Shown in pieces: positions 9,922 to 19,410 of a stretch of DNA of 64,000 nt (the stretch's first letter is position 1; each line of letters opens with the position of its first letter). The stretch covers positions 1 through 64,000 of the forward strand of contig CAVOYQ010000014.1 in assembly GCA_963700705.1 (NCBI GenBank). The letters are read 5' to 3'. A model generated the notes under the pieces. The model saw nothing but the letters and a program-made list of their open reading frames with translations, ran no database searches and was not told the DNA's origin. This stretch comes from JAHEFT01 sp963700705. Lineage in GTDB: Bacteria; Pseudomonadota; Gammaproteobacteria; Xanthomonadales; SZUA-36. The position numbers and the translations under genes were made by a program.

Positions 9922-12010
9922 TGCTGTTCTCCCTGCGCGTCATCACGATACTCCCCCGGGCGTCGATTTCAGCCCGGTAATTGGACGTCACCACGGTGGT
10001 GGTCTGGTCCTCGGTGATCAAAACGGGGCCGCGCAAGCAGTCGCCGGCGCGTAGGTTTTGCCGCAGGAACACCGGAGCGTTGACCTGGCTTGCGACCGAC
10101 GGGTCGAACAGGGGCTGAAAGTCGTCCGGCTCCGGCAGCTGCCGGGTAACGGTTTCAACAACCCCTGAATCCGCCGGTTCCTGCGACGGTGCGCTGATCG
10201 TCAGGGTCCAGCTCAGCACCTCGATGTCGACGCCTTCGATGATCCGTCCGTAGAGTTGAGTGTAGGCCGTCTCGAAAGCCGTGCGGAAAATCGCGCCGTG
10301 CTGCTCGCCGTAGTTTTCGACCGGCAGGATCGACCGGGATTTCGTGGCCCTGGCCGACGTAACGCATGTACGCGTGCCGGGTTTCCAGCAGGTGGTCGCT
10401 GCCGGTTCCCTGCCGGACCACGGCCAGCGCCTCGCGGCGCATTTCCTCCACCAGGGTGTTGATCACGTCCGCTTGCAGCGCGGACAGGTTCTGCTGACGG
10501 CTGCGCACGACTTCGAACGCAACCGGCGCCAGCAGGAATCCGACCGCGGAACCCACGCCCGCCTCGGTGGGGATGATGATCCGGTTAACGCCGAGCTTGT
10601 CGCCCAGGCGTGCCGCGTGCAGCGGCGCGGCGCCGCCAAACGCCACCATGTCGCGACGGCCGAGGTCCATGCCGAATTCAGCCGCGTGGGCCCGGGCGGC
10701 TGCCGCCATGTTTTCGTCGACGACCTCGCTGATGCCGAAGGCCGCGGTATCGATGTCCATACCCAGCGGCCCGGCGATGCTTTCCTGCAAGGCGGCATCG
10801 GCCGCCTGCGCGTCCAGTTCAAACGCGCCGCCGGCGAACGTTTCAGCCACGATCCGGCCCAGGCGCACGTCCGCGTCGGTAACCGCCGGCCGGGTTCCGC
10901 CGCGGCCATAGGCGGCCGGCCCCGGTTCCGAGCCGGCGCTCTCGGGACCGACCTGGATGCGCCGAAGCCGGTCAACCTGGGCAATCGACCCGCCGCCCGC
11001 GCCGATTTCCACCATTTCTATCACCGGGATGCGCACCGGCAGGCCGCTGCCTTTCTTGAAGCGGTATACCCGGTCGACTTCGAAACTGCGCGACATCAGC
11101 GGTTCGAAATCGTCGATCAGGCACAGCTTGGCCGTGGTGCCGCCCATGTCGAATGAAAGCACGTTTTTGAGCCCGGCCTGGCGCGCCACGTGCCGCGCCA
11201 GGATCGCGCCGCCGGCCGGGCCGGATTCGACCAGCCGGATCGGAAACCGGGCGGCGGTTTCCAGCGTGGTCAGCCCGCCGCCGGAAGTCATCAGCAGGAA
11301 AGGGCAGTTGAAACCGCGGCCGGCCAACTCACCGGACAGGCGCTCGAGGTAGCGCGCCATCATCGGGCGCACGTAGGCGTTGGCGCAGGCGGTGGACAGG
11401 CGTTCGAACTCGCGGATTTCGGGGCAGACTTCCGAGGCCAGGGTAATCGACAGGTCGGGGCGGGCGGCGCGCAGCAGTTCAGCCGTGCGCAATTCGTGCT
11501 CCGGGTTCACAAAGGCGTGCAGGTAGCCAATCGCGACGCTTTCCACGCCGTGCTCGTCCAGCGCCGGCAGAGTTTCCAATACCGATTTCTCTTCCAGCGG
11601 GATCAACACGCGGCCGGACCGGTCCATGCGTTCCCGCACCGGCAGCCTCAGGTAGCGGGGCACCAGCGGTTTCGGGCGGTCGATCATCACGTCGTACTGC
11701 TCGAAGCGGTCTTCATGCGCCATTTCCAGCGCATCCCGGTGGCCCTCGGTGGTCAGTAATGCCGTGACGGCGCCGCTGCGCTCGATCAGCGCGTTGGTCG
11801 CCAGGGTCGTGCCGTGAATGATCAGGCTGACCTATCGAGGCCTCGATCCCGCCCCTTTGCAAGAACCTGGCTGATCCCTTCCAGCACCGCTTCTCCGGGA
11901 TGAGCATAGGTGGTCAGCAACTTGGTCGTGACCCTGCCACCGCCGGGCAACTCCAGCACCACGTCGGTGAACGTGCCGCCGATATCGACCGCCAGGCGCG
12001 CACTAGCCAT
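9914..12010 (-). CDS. hyuA: Hydantoinase/oxoprolinase A subunit (two frameshifts)
   Basis: ATP-dependent hydantoinase/oxoprolinase A subunit, about 698 residues. N-terminal ASKHA loop LAVDIGGTFTDVVLE (residues 5-19), then after a shift near 11832 IIHGTTLATNALIERSGA, VAIGYLHAFVNPEHE, second phosphate loop SFDMGGTTAKLCLID (about residue 287), EIGAGGGSIAQVD, and GGAAPLHAARLGDKLG. After a second shift near 10328, AIFRTAFETAYTQLYGR and the C-terminal domain ending RRENSND. ATG at 12010 is preferred to 12019. The gene is read leftward, away from the nitrilase, with a 130-bp shared upstream region. hyuB follows with an 8-nt overlap. Confidence 0.88.
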
Positions 12011-12140
12011 TGGATCCACGATTCTGTTCCCGTTCTGCCCGTTACCGGAGTCAGGCTAGTTTAATGTATCCACCCTGCAAGGCAGAAACGGATTGGTCCA
12101 AAGGAGTATATTTATCAATGAAAAGCCAGTGAGCATTGCC

Positions 12141-13208
12141 ATGAAAAAGAAAGTGATCGCCGCCCTGCAGATCGGTTCCCACCCGGATGGAACGGCCGCA
12201 ACCGTCGCGCAAATAGCCGTCTTATGAAAAAGAAATCCGGCAATCCGCATGTGATTTGCTGGTGATGCCCGAAGCGCTGCTCGGGGGCTATCCCAAGGGT
12301 GCCGGATTTCGGCACCCGCGTCGGTTACAGGAGTGCCGGAAGGGCGCGAGGAATTTTTACGTTACTGGCAACAATCGGTAACGGTCGATGGGCCTGAAAT
12401 CGCTGCTGTCGCTGAGTTGGCACAGCGCTGTTCCACCGCGGTCGTTATCGGCATCATCGAGCGCAGTGACGCCACCCTTTACTGCACGGCCCTGTTCATT
12501 TCTGAAAACGGCGAAGTCGTTGCAAAGCACAGAAAGCTGATGCCCACGGCGAGTGAACGCCTGATCTGGGGCATGGGAGACGGCTCGACACTGCCGGTGG
12601 TGCAAACGCCGGCGGGGCGTGCCGGCGCCATCATCTGCTGGGAAAACTACATGCCCCTTCTACGCACCGCCATGTACGCGAAAGGCATCGAAATCTGGTG
12701 CGCGCCGACCGTCGATGACCGTGATATCTGGCAGACCAGCATGCGCCACATCGCCTACGAGGGCCGCAACTTCCTGGTCAGCGCCTGCCAGTTCCAGCCG
12801 CCACCAGAGGAAGGCGGCGCCAAGGATGACGCCTGGCCCAAAGACAAACCCCTGATTCGCGGCGGCAGCGTGATCATTTCACCCATGGGCGAAGTACTGG
12901 CCGGCCCGCTGTACGGTCAAGAAGGGCTGATTTCCGCCCCGATCGACCTGGACGACATCGTCAAAGCCCGCTACGACATGGACCCGACCGGCCACTATTC
13001 ACGCCCGGACGTCTTCGAACTGACGGTGAACGAACAGGAGCGACCGGCCATTTGCCATTACCGAGAAACGAGTCAGTCACGGATTCCTGAGTCTATATCC
13101 GCTTACTTCTGCTGCCCCAATGACTCACACAAGAGTCGACGTTATCCAGCACGATCCGTTCTATGGGAATTTCGCCTGAAAGGCCGGACGAGGGTATGTC
13201 GTAAGTGA
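12141..13208 (+). CDS. Nitrilase (carbon-nitrogen hydrolase; frameshifts near the N-terminus)
   Basis: Nitrilase-superfamily enzyme with the Glu-Lys-Cys triad visible: Glu in LLVMPEALLGGYPKG (shifted frame), Lys in AKHRKLMPTASERL, and Cys in IICWENYMPLLR. The ICWENYMPLLR context fits branch-1 true nitrilases (R-CN to acid plus ammonia). ATG at 12141 starts MKKKVIAALQIGSHPDG. The frame breaks near 12220, 12300 and 12330, and the long open part begins at 12333. Family-like sequence ends about GHYSRPDVFELTVNEQE (13050). The in-frame stop at 13208 overlaps the convergent gene, so the true stop may be TGA 13088-13090 after another shift. Confidence 0.82.
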
Positions 13209-14442
13209 TCACTCCCGTGATTGCAGTCCGTGAATTTGACCTGCATGGAGCCATCCTTCTCGGGTGGACCAACCGGGGGCTCTGCCGAATCAAATACGCC
13301 CCCGCTGGAGACATAGACATCGAGCATCGCGGTGTCTCCCGCAAAAGGCCCCTGGGCCGTCAGCCAGCGATGCCCGGGGTCGCCGAGAATAGCCTGCACG
13401 TCCTGCGGAGGACGCTCGACGTCGTAGGTAAACCAGGCTACAAACATCATCCGGATATTTTCCCAGGCAACGATCAGGAATCCTTGCCCGTTAGTACCAG
13501 GGTTGTACCAGGCATCGCTGATACCGGCGTTAATTTCGAACCCTCCGCATTGATCCTCGAAGACACAGGAAGCCCATTCCGGATGGTCAATGAATGGATT
13601 TCGATTTCCCTGGAAGGACGCGACCGTTTCGTGATGTTGGATTTCGATCGGGTCCACCGGGTCCTGTTTGTGCCACTCCAGCAGCACGGACAGCATTCCC
13701 ATGTATGCCGTGCTTTCATTCTTGCCGGTAAATGAGTTTTCGATCAGCTGCAGGTCATCCGTAAGGATCAGGTCAGGCTCCATGACCTTGCTGATGCCGT
13801 GTAGTCCCACCTTCGTATCTCAAATCCATGTACATCAGGGCCCTGTGCCACATCTCCGCGCCGGCCGTTCCAGACTTCCCATTTACCGTCGGTATACAAA
13901 CCGGTTTGCCAATTTGAATCGCCGGGGTATCCGCCGCCCTGGCCACCGCGACCGTTGTTACTGGACGTTGCGTATTCGAAACAATCTGCATTGCAGTCAC
14001 TGTAGGGGTGGTTGGAGCGCGCGAAATTGTAATCCGTATCTGACAGGAAGAGCGCGTGCATGTCTGTAAACGGGTAGTTGACGGAACTGTCGTTGTCCGG
14101 AAATCCATAGGAGTTCGGCCAGGTATGTTCGCGGTTGTAAAAGTCGTTTCCACCACCTCTCTTTGGGAAACTGGCATTCCGATAGATCGTGATGATCTCG
14201 CCCTCATTCTCCGGATTCTGGTCAGCCAGCTCCAGGATGTCCCAGGTGTCGGTCTGGGTGGATGTATAGGGGAAGCGTTGGTGGTCATCGATAATTTCGT
14301 GAAGCGACGCGCGCAGGGTTTGAGATGATGTCTCATCTGCGGTGTCGTAGTAACCCTCCGGCTGCGCCCACAACACGCAGGAAAACAGGATCAAGGCAAA
14401 TCCAACGGGAAAGCGCCTGGCGGCAAGAACTATCGAGTGCAT
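13093..14442 (-). CDS. Secreted endonuclease I family protein with extra C-terminal domain (three frameshifts)
   Basis: Exported nuclease: signal peptide up to CVLWAQ (about residue 26), then the EndA/NucM fold with DFYNREHTWPNSYGF (catalytic His/Asn of the beta-beta-alpha metal site), MHALFLSD and WEVWNGRRGDVA. Shifts near 13840 and 13797 restore ALMYMDLRYEGG and HGISKVMEPDLIL, completing the nuclease. A roughly 120-residue C-terminal domain follows, with NAGISDAWYNPGTNGQGF, FVAWFTYDVERPPQDV and GHRWLTAQGPFAGDTA. A third shift near 13215 yields TYDIPSSGLSGEIPIERIV ending at TAG 13093. I have seen similar C-terminal modules in other secreted proteins of related bacteria, but their function is unknown. 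Confidence 0.82.
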
Positions 14443-14466
14443 CGGATCGGTGCCGGATTGATGAGC

Positions 14467-14625
14467 TTACTGATACCTGATCGCATAGTAGATCACGTAG
14501 AACCAGGAAAGTATGCCGTGCAGGATGGCCCAGAGAATGGACTTGTTGGCACTCCATGAGATCGCGATTGCGAGCGCCACCCCAAACCCGATTCCGGCCT
14601 TCGCGGCGTCCTGGTTCCTGGCCAT
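14467..14625 (-). CDS. Small conserved membrane protein, 52 aa
   Basis: A 52-residue ORF starting MARNQDAAKAGIGFGVALAI and ending WFYVIYYAIRYQ. It has two hydrophobic stretches (GIGFGVALAIAISW and ILWAILHGILSWFYVIYYAI) around a polar SANKS turn, so probably a two-helix inner-membrane hairpin. The pattern recalls short uncharacterised bacterial membrane proteins. It stands alone between the nuclease and Yip1 genes. No function proposed. Confidence 0.7.
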   Translation of the reverse strand: MARNQDAAKAGIGFGVALAIAISWSANKSILWAILHGILSWFYVIYYAIRYQ

Positions 14626-14734
14626 TTCAGCACCACCTGTAGTTGATCAAATGCTCGTGGGAATATTGTAGCAATTGTCATGCTCATTTCTGACCATCGC
14701 ACCATTCAGATCCGCCGGCATTCCGGAAGCCTGG

Positions 14735-15814
14735 TTAATTATCTTCCAGTTCTTCCTCGTACTCTTGATACAACTCGTAGTTGTGGGCATTGGCGTCTGA
14801 CCCTTCACCCTGCTGGATTTGGGCGACCCGGAGTTGTTGTTTTACCCATTCGTGTTCAGCCCAGTTGCCGCCACCCGTTTTAACCACTTCCATCTCGGCG
14901 TTATTGGCGCCCACAAACCCGCCCGCGCCGGAATATATCTTGCCCAGGTCCGCCATGGAGGGACTCTTGCCGGCCTCCTCCTTGGCTTTCATCTCGGCGG
15001 CCAGTTTTTCCATTTTTTCCGCGTATTGCGCTTGCACGGCTCGCGTCTTACGCATGACCGAGACGTATTCCTCGACCTGGTCTTCGTCGAGTTCGCCGTC
15101 GGATGGCGGATCGTACCGGTCGGCGCTGGCCGCATCCATTAACTCGGCCTGGCGGACGGCCTCGCCCATCACGCCTGAACTCGCAGTCCTGCTGGACGTG
15201 TTTTCACCCGGTGAATATCCGGAGCTCCGGTATTGATTGGCGGCGCTGCCAAAACCAAGGAAGTAGCCGACGATCATGTTGCAGACAATGACTGCCACCA
15301 GCGAAACCACGAAGTGGAGAAGGCGCTTTTCTTCGGCCACATTCAGGGCCAGGGGCAGGATTCGATACAGGAAAACCAGTGAAAGAATGCCGCCGGCAAT
15401 GGCAATCAAAAAGCCCAGGTAAGGAATCAGACCGGCCAGTGGCCCGGCCACCCAGGCCGGAATGGCCGCCAGCGAAACGGCTGCAAACGCCCGCGAAAAA
15501 TCAGCTTTGCCCCCGAATACATCGGCCAGGAAATTGAAAACCAGCACCGCGATGACGAAACCGATGGCGCCCATCACCAGGCCGATGACCAGGGCCATGA
15601 ACCAGCTGCTTTGATAGCCATACATGGCATAACCGCCGGTCAGCCTGGACAATATCAGGGAGAACAGGACATTAAAAACAAACAACGGCGCGGTGAGCAC
15701 CAGGGCAGTCTGCTGCCAGCCAGGACACTCTGCAAGGTAGGTTTTCCAGGTATTCTCGTGGTCCAGGAGACCACCCTTGATCAAAGCCAGCGTCTTGGTG
15801 AAATCGAATTGCAT
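14735..15814 (-). CDS. Yip1-domain membrane protein with charged C-terminal tail
   Basis: 359 residues. The first 190 form a Yip1-type membrane domain: an amphipathic start (DFTKTLALIKGGLLDHENTW) and five hydrophobic helices, including LVIGLVMGAIGFVIAVLVF and IPYLGFLIAIAGGILSLVF. The second half is soluble, acidic and likely coiled-coil (KTRAVQAQYAEKMEKLAAEM) and ends in a poly-acidic tail (YEEELEDN). Yip1 domains occur widely in bacteria with no settled function. The gene is intact and monocistronic. The tail is unusual for the family and could bind a partner protein. Confidence 0.85.
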   Translation of the reverse strand: MQFDFTKTLALIKGGLLDHENTWKTYLAECPGWQQTALVLTAPLFVFNVLFSLILSRLTGGYAMYGYQSSWFMALVIGLVMGAIGFVIAVLVFNFLADVFGGKADFSRAFAAVSLAAIPAWVAGPLAGLIPYLGFLIAIAGGILSLVFLYRILPLALNVAEEKRLLHFVVSLVAVIVCNMIVGYFLGFGSAANQYRSSGYSPGENTSSRTASSGVMGEAVRQAELMDAASADRYDPPSDGELDEDQVEEYVSVMRKTRAVQAQYAEKMEKLAAEMKAKEEAGKSPSMADLGKIYSGAGGFVGANNAEMEVVKTGGGNWAEHEWVKQQLRVAQIQQGEGSDANAHNYELYQEYEEELEDN

Positions 15815-15945
15815 GTTTATTCCCTCCGAATCGGTCTGCCTTTGGCAAGTATAGGCCAGAATCTGAAATTCTCCGTGATTCGCTTCGGCCCGTCTACCGC
15901 CGCCGAACGCCAGAGTGCCGTTCAGGAGCCATTCGGACGGAATCG

Positions 15946-16743
15946 TCAGGTTTTGAACGCTTTGACCGTAACCGACATCACGTGCAGATCGCTTCTGGCA
16001 ATCGCTGCCTGCTGTCCGGGGGTCAACGAAGCCGCAAGCAGTTCGGCAGGAACCTGTATCCGCCTTTCCCGGGCGACTTCGATCTGTCTGAAACCGGTTT
16101 CCTCAATGAGCTGCAGGTAGTTCTGCCTGGGAATCGCGCCGGAGACACATCCGGCATAAGCCTCCGCAATTCCCTTCACCCATTCCGGCAACTCGCCGGA
16201 GGCGACGATATCCGAGACACAAAAATGGCCGCCCGGTTTCAGCACCCGCCAGATTTCCGCAAATGCCTGCTGCTTGTCCGGCACCAGGTTCAACACGCAG
16301 TTCGAGATCACGACATCGACACTGTCGGACAGGACCGGCAGGTGTTCGATTTCTCCAAGCCGGAATTCGACGTTCTCAAAGCCGGCCCGGTACGCGTTTT
16401 CCCGGGCCCTGGCGATCATCTCGGCCGTCATGTCGACCCCGATCACGTGTCCGCCCGCGCCGACTTCGTTGCGGGCCACGAAGACGTCGAGGCCGGCTCC
16501 GGACCCCAGGTCGAGCACCGTCTGGCCTGGTCGCAAACCCGCATGTTCGACTGGAATTCCGCAACCGAGCCCAAGGTCAGCTTCGGCCATGTACCCTTCG
16601 ACGCCATCGTAAGCATCACCAACCATGTTCAATGGATTTTCTTCACAACAATCAGACCTGCAGCAGCCAGGCGAGGATGCGGTGACCACCTGGGCGTACT
16701 TCTGCCGGACAATTTCGCGTAATTCATCATTCGTTTGTTTCAT
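15946..16743 (-). CDS. arsM: Arsenite S-adenosylmethionine methyltransferase
   Basis: 265-residue ArsM. SAM-binding motif LDLGSGAGLDVFVARN (about residues 77-92), followed by GVDMTAEMI, VISNCVLNLVPDKQQAFAEI, and LKPGGHFCVSDIV. Candidate As(III)-binding cysteines lie in the N-terminal CCRSDCC cluster and in AYAGCVSGAIP. The enzyme methylates arsenite to mono-, di- and trimethyl arsenicals in the cytosol. Its ATG overlaps the stop of the arsR gene by 4 nt, giving a two-gene arsR-arsM operon, presumably arsenite-inducible. Confidence 0.95.
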   Translation of the reverse strand: MKQTNDELREIVRQKYAQVVTASSPGCCRSDCCEENPLNMVGDAYDGVEGYMAEADLGLGCGIPVEHAGLRPGQTVLDLGSGAGLDVFVARNEVGAGGHVIGVDMTAEMIARARENAYRAGFENVEFRLGEIEHLPVLSDSVDVVISNCVLNLVPDKQQAFAEIWRVLKPGGHFCVSDIVASGELPEWVKGIAEAYAGCVSGAIPRQNYLQLIEETGFRQIEVARERRIQVPAELLAASLTPGQQAAIARSDLHVMSVTVKAFKT

Positions 16744-17087
16744 CTGCTACTCCTTTGTTTGGCGGCACTCTTGACTTCACAGCACGTTTCCAAGCTCCCA
16801 AACAGCAGCTCGAATTTTTCACCCAGTACTCGCATGCTTTCCCTGTTGATGCAGTAACAGGATCGTGGGCCATCAATGGTTCCGGTGATGAGACCGGCGT
16901 CTTTGAGCACCTTCAGGTGCTGGGATACCGTGGCCTGGGACAAGGGAATGACCTCGACCACTTCGCCGCACAGGCAACTGCCACGGCGGGCCAGCGTCTG
17001 CAGGATGGCCAGCCTGGCAGGGTGCGCCAATGCCTTGCAGGCAGTTGCCAGGGCTTCGAACTCGGTTAATTCGTGCTTGGTTTGCAT
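16740..17087 (-). CDS. arsR: ArsR-family metalloregulator
   Basis: 115-residue winged-helix repressor: CKALAHPARLAILQTLARR, cysteine motif GSCLCGEVVEVIPLSQATVS, recognition helix region TVSQHLKVLKDAGLI, and wing TIDGPRSCYCIN. Further cysteines near the C-terminus (ETCCEVK) could complete an As(III) site. First gene of the arsR-arsM pair, with a 4-nt overlap. A 7-bp inverted repeat (17092-17111) immediately upstream is the likely autoregulatory operator. Confidence 0.93.
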   Translation of the reverse strand: MQTKHELTEFEALATACKALAHPARLAILQTLARRGSCLCGEVVEVIPLSQATVSQHLKVLKDAGLITGTIDGPRSCYCINRESMRVLGEKFELLFGSLETCCEVKSAAKQRSSR

Positions 17088-17091
17088 TCAT

Positions 17092-17111
17092 ATATCGTAC
17101 ATCGACGATAT
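17092..17111 (-). promoter_or_regulatory. Putative ArsR operator, inverted repeat 5 bp from the start codon
   Basis: Arms ATATCGT (17092-17098) and ACGATAT (17105-17111) flank a 6-bp centre. The site sits between -5 and -24 relative to the arsR ATG and leaves no obvious ribosome site. TTGCAA at 17119-17124 with TACGAT 18 nt downstream could place transcription start at or near the ATG, that is, a leaderless message. ArsR operators commonly overlap the promoter. Confidence 0.6.
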
Positions 17112-17195
17112 ACGATATTGCAAATTAAATTTCTGGCTGATCTGTCAATCGCAATGCTGAGATATCCTTCTCCAGGCTATCTATCGGGCTAGCCG

Positions 17196-17613
17196 CTAGT
17201 CATCCTTCTCATCGACGTCGAATTGTCCGGAAAGGCGCCGCCTGATGTGCGACCAGGACATGCCGACGGCCAGAATCAGCGAGAGTATGACCATCACCAC
17301 CCAGGCCATGGTTGCCCCTGAATCCAGGCTGAGCCAGCCCAGGTCGACCATCAGCCACACCACGCAAGCCGAACAGGGCGCCCTCAAGCACGATGCCCAA
17401 CCAGCCCATCGACATGAAGGTTGCGCGCAGAAAAATGATCCAGCCGATCAGCAGGGCGATGCCCACGATAGCCACCACGGGTCCGAATTCCGTCGTCTCG
17501 GCGGTGACCCAGCTGAAGTAGCACCACCGGGTGGGGTTATAGGTGCCAAGCACCAGTGCAAGCGCGAATATCCAGCGGCCCAGGAAACTGCCTGCATTGA
17601 ATTCTGTTGCCAT
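17196..17613 (-). CDS. DUF6524-like membrane protein (one frameshift)
   Basis: About 138 residues with four hydrophobic segments: FLGRWIFALALVLGTYNPTR, VVAIVGIALLIGWIIFL, GWLGIVLEGALFG, and, after a frame change near 17370, CVVWLMVDLGWLSL and MAWVVMVILSLILAVGMSW. A charged tail ends FDVDEKDD. The opening (FNAGSFLGRW...TYNPT) matches what I recall of the DUF6524 family, which has no assigned function. ATG 17613 starts MATEFNAG. Monocistronic, leftward, 81 bp from the divergent TolB/TPR gene. Confidence 0.72.
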
Positions 17614-17694
17614 TGATTGTGTTCCTCTTTGTTTCCTGTGCCGATCCGCCGTCTATGATGCCTTTGTTGGCAATTCAGAGACAAGCGTTTACTC

Positions 17695-19384
17695 TTGACC
17701 GCAAACCAGCCATCCCGAGACAAGCGATTGTCCTTATTCAACGAACTCAGGCAACGTAACGTTTTCCGCGTCGCCATCGGCTATGCCGTGTCCTGCTGGC
17801 TGATGCTGCAGGTAGCGGACCTTGTTCTGGATAATATCGGCGCCCCTGGTTGGGTCATGCAGGGTTTTATGCTGGTTCTGGCCCTCGGATTTCCGCTGGT
17901 GGTCCTGTTCGCCTGGGCTTTCGAGGTCACGCCGGAGGGCATCAGGCGCGAATCCGAAATCGACCGTTCCGGGCCGGCGCACCAGGTGACGGGGCGCAAG
18001 CTGGACCGGGCGATCATTGCCGTCCTGATCCTGGCGCTGGGTTATTTCGCTGTTCGACAAGTTTGTTCTGTCGTCTCGTCCCGATCCGGCCATGGAGGTG
18101 GCTGCAACGCAACCGTTGACGGAACAGGTTATCTCCGAAAAACCGCCAGCGAAGCCCGATGCGGCAGCCGACTCCCGGATTGCTGCACTGGACGACCGTC
18201 CTGCCATCGCGGTGCTGCCGTTCGACAACCTGTCCTCGGACCCCGAGCAGGCCTACTTCGCCGACGGGCTCGCGGAGGACCTGATCACGCGGTTGTCGAG
18301 CTGGCGCGCGTTCCCGGTGATCGCCCGAAATTCCAGCTTCCGCTTTCGGGGTGGAAACATCGACCTGAAACAGGTGAGCGAGCGAACTCGGCGCACGCTA
18401 TATCGTTGAAGGCAGCGTCCGGCGCTCAGGCGATCGCATCCGCGTCAGCGCCCAACTGATCGACGCGCCCTCGGGCGAACACGTGTGGGCGGATACCTAT
18501 GATGTCGAAGTTGCCGATGTGTTTGCTTCCCAGGACGAAATCAGCACGATGATCGCGGCGCCGCTGGTCGGCGACCTGAACCGCGCGGAAGCGGAACGCG
18601 CACAACAGCGCGGCACCGAAAATCTCGAGGCCTGGAGCGCCTACCAGCTGGGGTTGCAGCACGCCGGCAGCTTTACCCGCATCGATTTCACCGCGGCCCG
18701 CGAATTTTTCGAACTTGCCGCTGAACGCGACCCGCGCTTTGCGACGGCCCTGGCGCAATTGACCTTCGCCACGCTGTGGGAAGTGGTGCTGGGCTGGAAC
18801 GACACGCCCGGTGAGACCATTGCAGCCGCGCTCGAGCTCGCGCGCCGCGCGGAATCCCTCGACCCGCGCGATCCCGTGGCCCAGGCCGCTCTTGGCTGGG
18901 CTTACCTGATGGCGGGTGATCTGAATAACGGGCTGGATGCGGCCCAACGGGCCGTGCAGCTCAATCCCAGCATGCCGGAAGCCTGGGGCTGGCTCAGTTG
19001 GGCACAGCTGCTGGCGGGGAACATGGACGCCTGCATCGAAGCCGGCAGAACGGACACAGCGGCTGGATCCCCTGGGCGTGGTGGCGTCCGTTGTTTATGA
19101 CAACCTGTCACAGGCGTACTGGCAGGAAGGGCGTTATGAAGAAGGACTCCAGGCGGCACAGCGGCTGCTGGCTGAACTTCCTGACTATTTTCTCGGTTAC
19201 GTTTACCTGGCGATGAACGCCGTGGAACTGGGGCGCCTGGACGAGGCGCGCGCCGCGATAGAAGCGGGGCCGTCGTGCACAGCCGGATCTGTCACTTGAA
19301 CTGGTCCAGGGCAGCTATGGCGTCGTGCGTCCGGAGATCGATGAGCGGCGAAACGCTGTCCTGCGGCAAGCCGGGCTTCAGTGA
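17695..19384 (+). CDS. TolB-like / TPR membrane protein related to adenylate-cyclase TPR regulators (four frameshifts)
   Basis: About 562 residues. N-terminus FNELRQRNVFRVAIGYAVSC with membrane helices (MLQVADLVLDNIGAPGW; FMLVLALGFPLVVLFAWAFE), DRAIIAVLILALGYFA, then periplasmic TolB-like domain IAVLPFDNLSSDPEQAYFAD with ARYIVEGSVRRSGDRIRVSA, then TPR units such as ALGWAYLMAGDLNNGLDAAQ and NLSQAYWQEGRYEEGLQAAQ. Frame changes near 18053, 18385, 19036 and 19268; the last restores a C-terminus ending RRNAVLRQAGLQ. Start is TTG 17695. This architecture is common in the order and often follows a DNA-binding or cyclase domain; neither is present here. A second protein of this class lies at 50589-52137. 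Confidence 0.8.
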
Positions 19385-19410
19385 AGCCGACATGCCTACC
19401 ATTCAGCCGA

